Virus record (IMG/VR): IMGVR_UViG_3300020201_000441
Coordinates: 1-23,104 of that record
Source of the DNA: a virus
Length of the DNA: 23,104 bases
Direction: 5' to 3' (one strand)
Part shown: positions 20,861-23,104 of the stretch, piece by piece
Numbering within the stretch: position 1 is the first letter of the stretch
Layout of the letters: the number at the start of each line of letters is the position of its first letter
Made by a program: the position numbers and the translations under genes
The notes under the pieces: generated by a model
Seen by the model: only the letters and a program-made list of their open reading frames with translations
Databases searched by the model: none
What the model was told of the DNA's origin: nothing

Positions 20861-20911
20861 ATATTTATGCCTTAGGACATAAACATTCTTCTTTTCTCTC
20901 TTCATGTTTAA

Positions 20912-20941
20912 ATTATAACATCAATTTGGAAAAAGTGTGGG
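20912..20941 (-). promoter_or_regulatory. Promoter with upstream box (set B)
   Basis: Minus strand TGTTATAAT extended -10 (TATAAT at 20917-20912) with no good -35. The 21-nt box at 20935-20955 matches the block beside the 19838 promoter (17 of 21). It probably drives the 94-aa gene. Confidence 0.55.
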
Positions 20942-20981
20942 GATAAAGTGTAAAGAAATTGTAAAGGTAAGGAGAACAGAA

Positions 20982-21452
20982 ATGTGTAAAGAGATAAGAG
21001 GACTTGAGGGAAGATACAACGTCGATAAAAACGGAAATGTGTTTTCTCATATTAATGGTATAAAGTTAAAGCCATATCTAGTAGGTGCTGGGTATTATTA
21101 CGTAAACTTAGCCGGAAAAAGCAGACCAGTTCATAGGATTGTGGCTGAAGCGTTTCTACCAGATTTCCTTGAGAAACCTCAAGTGAACCACATCGATGGG
21201 AACAAACTTAACAATCATATTTCCAATCTCGAGATGGTTTCAGCAAAAGAGAATATACTCCACGCTTATAAGACAGGGCTAAAAGTTAGCTTAAAAGGAG
21301 AGAACCATACTAACTCCAAGTTGTCTGCCGAAGATGTCACCATCATTAAAATGCTTTTACGTAAGGGAGAAACAGGCACTTCCCTAGCAAGAAAGTTTGG
21401 AGTTAGTCAGACTACAATATCCTACATTAAATCGGGGATTGCGTGGAAATAA
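20982..21452 (+). CDS. HNH homing endonuclease with NUMOD4-like and HTH domains
   Basis: A 156-aa protein starting at ATG 20982 with AAGGAGAAC ahead. The N-terminus LEGRYNVDKNGNVFS (8-22) is NUMOD4-like. The HNH core has VHRIVAEAFLPDF (50-62), QVNHIDGNKLNNH (67-79) and SNLEMVSAKENILHAY (81-96). The C-terminus, SLARKFGVSQTTISYIKSG (134-152), is a helix-turn-helix that would set target specificity. Free-standing HNH enzymes of this kind spread among phage genomes. It is not inside an intron here; it is first in a rightward unit with an HTH protein and a ClpP-like protease. Confidence 0.92.
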   Translation: MCKEIRGLEGRYNVDKNGNVFSHINGIKLKPYLVGAGYYYVNLAGKSRPVHRIVAEAFLPDFLEKPQVNHIDGNKLNNHISNLEMVSAKENILHAYKTGLKVSLKGENHTNSKLSAEDVTIIKMLLRKGETGTSLARKFGVSQTTISYIKSGIAWK

Positions 21453-21475
21453 AGCATAAATACAAGGGGAAAGCT

Positions 21476-21637
21476 GTGTATAGCGTTAAAAATGGCACAT
21501 TAAAGGATATGATTAGAGAGTTGGTGGGCAAAGTGATGGCAAACAATGGCTACAATGTAGCTGCCACAGCCAAGGAACTCGGTATGGTTAGACAATCCGT
21601 CTATCGATATTTACATTCCACAGGGGAAAAGAAATGA
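21476..21637 (+). CDS. Small Fis-type helix-turn-helix protein
   Basis: A 53-aa protein if it starts at GTG 21476, which has AAGGGGAAA 6 nt before it. An earlier GTG at 21443 overlaps the HNH gene without a good site. The C-terminal half, VMANNGYNVAATAKELGMVR followed by QSVYRYL, is a Fis/NtrC-type HTH. Its TGA overlaps the ClpP-like ATG (ATGA). It probably regulates a nearby phage or host promoter; the target is unknown. Confidence 0.75.
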   Translation: MYSVKNGTLKDMIRELVGKVMANNGYNVAATAKELGMVRQSVYRYLHSTGEKK

Positions 21638-22167
21638 GCAAAAATAAAATGGCTATATATCATGATGACGTTGTGACACGGAACGTGACAATAGAAATCA
21701 AGGGTGCAATTGAGGAATTCGAAGATTATGACGCAATATTCAAACTACTACCTACATTAAAAGAGAAAGACAGTCTGATAGTTAAGCTCAATACTCCAGG
21801 TGGATGTTGCTCGGTGGGAATGGAGCTTATTGATGCTATACAAGCGGTTCCCTGTCCAATTCATTGCATAGTAACCTATCCTACATACAGCATGGGAGCA
21901 CTATTAGCACTATGTGGCGACCATCTCACCATCGCTGATGATAGTTATATAATGTTTCATGATTTTAGTAGTGGAATGAGCGGTAAAGGTGGGGATATGA
22001 AGTTGTATTTAGACAACTATAGAGAAGCGTTTGTTAAACGATTTAATAAACTGTGCCTTCCCTTCCTATCTAAGAAAGAGAGTGCTGCCATGTTCAATGG
22101 GAAAGACATATACATACATGACACTGATCCTTCTCTTCCAGATAGAATGAAACGCCATTTCCGCTGA
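21634..22167 (+). CDS. ClpP-like serine protease
   Basis: A 177-aa protein in the ClpP/SppA superfamily. Visible features: LNTPGG (52-57, oxyanion loop), the nucleophile Ser86 in YPTYSMGALLALCGD (82-96), and His109 in IMFHDFSSG (106-114). The third residue of the triad is not certain; an Asp in the C-terminal IYIHDTDPS region is a candidate. It lacks the N-terminal pore-loop length of bacterial ClpP and is not next to capsid genes, so a prohead protease role is less likely. It may act on host or phage regulators. Ribosome binding site CAGGGGAAAAG; it overlaps the HTH gene by 4 nt and is followed by a shared terminator. Confidence 0.85.
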   Translation: MSKNKMAIYHDDVVTRNVTIEIKGAIEEFEDYDAIFKLLPTLKEKDSLIVKLNTPGGCCSVGMELIDAIQAVPCPIHCIVTYPTYSMGALLALCGDHLTIADDSYIMFHDFSSGMSGKGGDMKLYLDNYREAFVKRFNKLCLPFLSKKESAAMFNGKDIYIHDTDPSLPDRMKRHFR

Positions 22168-22173
22168 CAATAA

Positions 22174-22195
22174 AAAGCCCCACTTAAGGGGCTTT
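22174..22195. terminator. Bidirectional intrinsic terminator
   Basis: Stem AAAGCCCC/GGGGCTTT (8 bp) with a 6-nt loop; T-rich on both strands (TTTCTCTTT rightward, TTTTTATT leftward). It separates the convergent ClpP-like and aminopeptidase genes. Confidence 0.92.
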
Positions 22196-22199
22196 CTCT

Positions 22200-23104
22200 T
22201 TAGTCTCTACCATTTAGAAATGTCACTAAACTCTTCAGCATCGCTCCTGTCGGAACTCCATCCTTGTACGCACTTCCTGCTATGTCCAAATGCAGCCAAG
22301 GTGTATCCCCCACGAAAACCTCTAAGAACGCTGCAGCTGTTGACGCTCCGGGAAACCCCCGAACACAATTCGATATGAAAGCTGAGGTGTCGCCCTTTTT
22401 CTTTTTCTCCCACTTCACGTCTATCGCTTCCCTGTGTTCTTTCCATAAAGGCAATCGCCAAGCCCGTTCCCCCTCGGCTTCCGCAACGGCCAAGAATTCC
22501 GCAGCCAGCTCATCATCGTTGGAGAACACGGCTGTTGCCTCCCCCACTGCTGCTGCTGCGGCTCCAGTTAGTGTCGCTATTGTAATTATAAGCCCTGCTT
22601 CCCCTTTCACCTTTAGAATTGCGTCTGCTAATATAAGCCTACCTTCAGCGTCTGTGTTATCTATCTCAACTCTAGTGCCGTCAGGGTAGGACAAAATATC
22701 ACCTGGCCTGTAGGTGTCGTCATGAAATGTGTTCTCTGCACATGGTGCCAAGATGGCCAGCGTGGAAGAGGGCTTCTGTATATACGCATTCCCTACAGCC
22801 AACACTGTTGCAGCCCCTAACATGTCAAACTTCATGTCTTTCATGTTAGCCCCTCCCTTGATGCTAATACCCCCGCTATCAAATGTGACGCCTTTGCCTA
22901 TTAATGCTGTAACCTTCTTTCCTCCCCCTAGCACTGTGTTGCCCATATACGCCTTATTCCCTCCCACTGCCCTCAACCCCACCAGCCCGCCATCTAATGC
23001 TACGTGTATGCTATGTTTAAACTTTCCGGCCAACACCTCAGGAGTCAGCACGTTAGGAGGCATCTGCCCTAGCTCAATTATTAGCTTCTTTCCTTTCTTT
23101 ATAT
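22200..23104 (-). CDS. Leucyl aminopeptidase, M17 family (5' end outside window)
   Basis: About 300 C-terminal residues are visible; the frame stays open to the right edge (ELGQMPPNVLTPEVLA at 23043-23090), so the ATG at 23063 is internal. Catalytic and metal motifs of M17 are present: KGVTFDSGGISIKGGANMKD (residues with Lys and Asp), KFDMLGAATVLA, and the signature NTDAEGRLILADA. The family removes N-terminal amino acids with two metal ions, usually as hexamers; some also bind DNA (E. coli PepA in site-specific recombination). Its role in a phage is unknown: peptide recycling with the ClpP-like protease or a recombination accessory are both possible. Confidence 0.93.
   Translation of the reverse strand, partial: IKKGKKLIIELGQMPPNVLTPEVLAGKFKHSIHVALDGGLVGLRAVGGNKAYMGNTVLGGGKKVTALIGKGVTFDSGGISIKGGANMKDMKFDMLGAATVLAVGNAYIQKPSSTLAILAPCAENTFHDDTYRPGDILSYPDGTRVEIDNTDAEGRLILADAILKVKGEAGLIITIATLTGAAAAAVGEATAVFSNDDELAAEFLAVAEAEGERAWRLPLWKEHREAIDVKWEKKKKGDTSAFISNCVRGFPGASTAAAFLEVFVGDTPWLHLDIAGSAYKDGVPTGAMLKSLVTFLNGRD

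Noticed and set aside
22207-22461. Alternative leftward frame and rightward 141-aa frame across the aminopeptidase
   Set aside because: Both lie over the conserved M17 catalytic domain, which is intact in its own frame.
1-23104. tRNA genes, rRNA and CRISPR arrays
   Set aside because: No cloverleaf with TTCGA arm and anticodon stem, no rRNA-like stretch, and no evenly spaced direct repeats were found on reading both strands; this was by eye, not a covariance search.

Overview
The window reads as part of a double-stranded DNA phage (or closely related prophage) genome of roughly 40-45% GC. It has virion proteins, an endolysin, a compact leftward replication operon with 1-4 nt ATGA/TAATG overlaps, and very little non-coding DNA. 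The family A DNA polymerase, YqaJ-type exonuclease, HNH protein, metallophosphoesterase and presumed DNA-ejection proteins suggest a podovirus-like phage. The host is probably a Gram-negative gammaproteobacterium, because the PrkA/YeaH/SpoVR, SbmA-like and hemolysin III-like proteins resemble enterobacterial forms. The host call is inference. No tRNA, rRNA, CRISPR array or transposase was seen.

Layout: (1) 1-3910, rightward: three late virion genes. (2) 3916-4375, leftward: a small FmdB-like zinc ribbon gene preceded by copy 1 of a structured RNA with its own consensus promoter. (3) 4511-5077, rightward: GH24 endolysin, then a bidirectional terminator. (4) 5139-7793, leftward: an envelope block with an SbmA/BacA-like peptide-transporter homologue, a hemolysin III/PAQR protein, an M48 protease and at least five tiny membrane proteins. 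(5) 7857-9996: intein-containing metallophosphoesterase, a 56-aa protein and an HNH protein. (6) 9996-14640: a complete SpoVR-YeaH-PrkA cassette. (7) 14642-19132: dATP/dGTP diphosphohydrolase-like protein, two small proteins, YqaJ exonuclease, DNA polymerase, Mom-like DNA-modification protein and a probable ssDNA-binding protein. (8) 19117-20173: small early genes, several with their own promoters. (9) 20212-20474, rightward: copy 2 of the structured RNA. (10) 20554-20838, leftward: a small conserved protein. (11) 20982-22167, rightward: HNH homing endonuclease, small HTH protein and ClpP-like protease. (12) 22200-window end, leftward: leucyl aminopeptidase (M17), truncated by the window.

The most striking element is the pair of structured RNAs in inverted orientation at 4114-4375 and 20212-20474. 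Each is driven by an identical perfect sigma70 promoter (TTGACA, 17 bp, TATAAT, extended -10). The copies share the first 80 nt (promoter plus 5' end) exactly and a 39-nt double hairpin exactly. The sequences between have diverged while several stems can still form. I do not recognise this RNA. Many genes here use a GGGGAA Shine-Dalgarno-like element, and the conserved RNA hairpin contains both that string and its complement, so a translational role is one hypothesis.

The genes suggest a phage that replicates with its own polymerase, recombination exonuclease and SSB, may modify its DNA through Mom, and reprograms the host with a starvation/stress kinase module, proteases and peptidases, and envelope transport proteins. 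About nine small genes (22-59 aa) lie in apparent gaps and are supported by ribosome binding sites and start/stop overlaps with neighbours.
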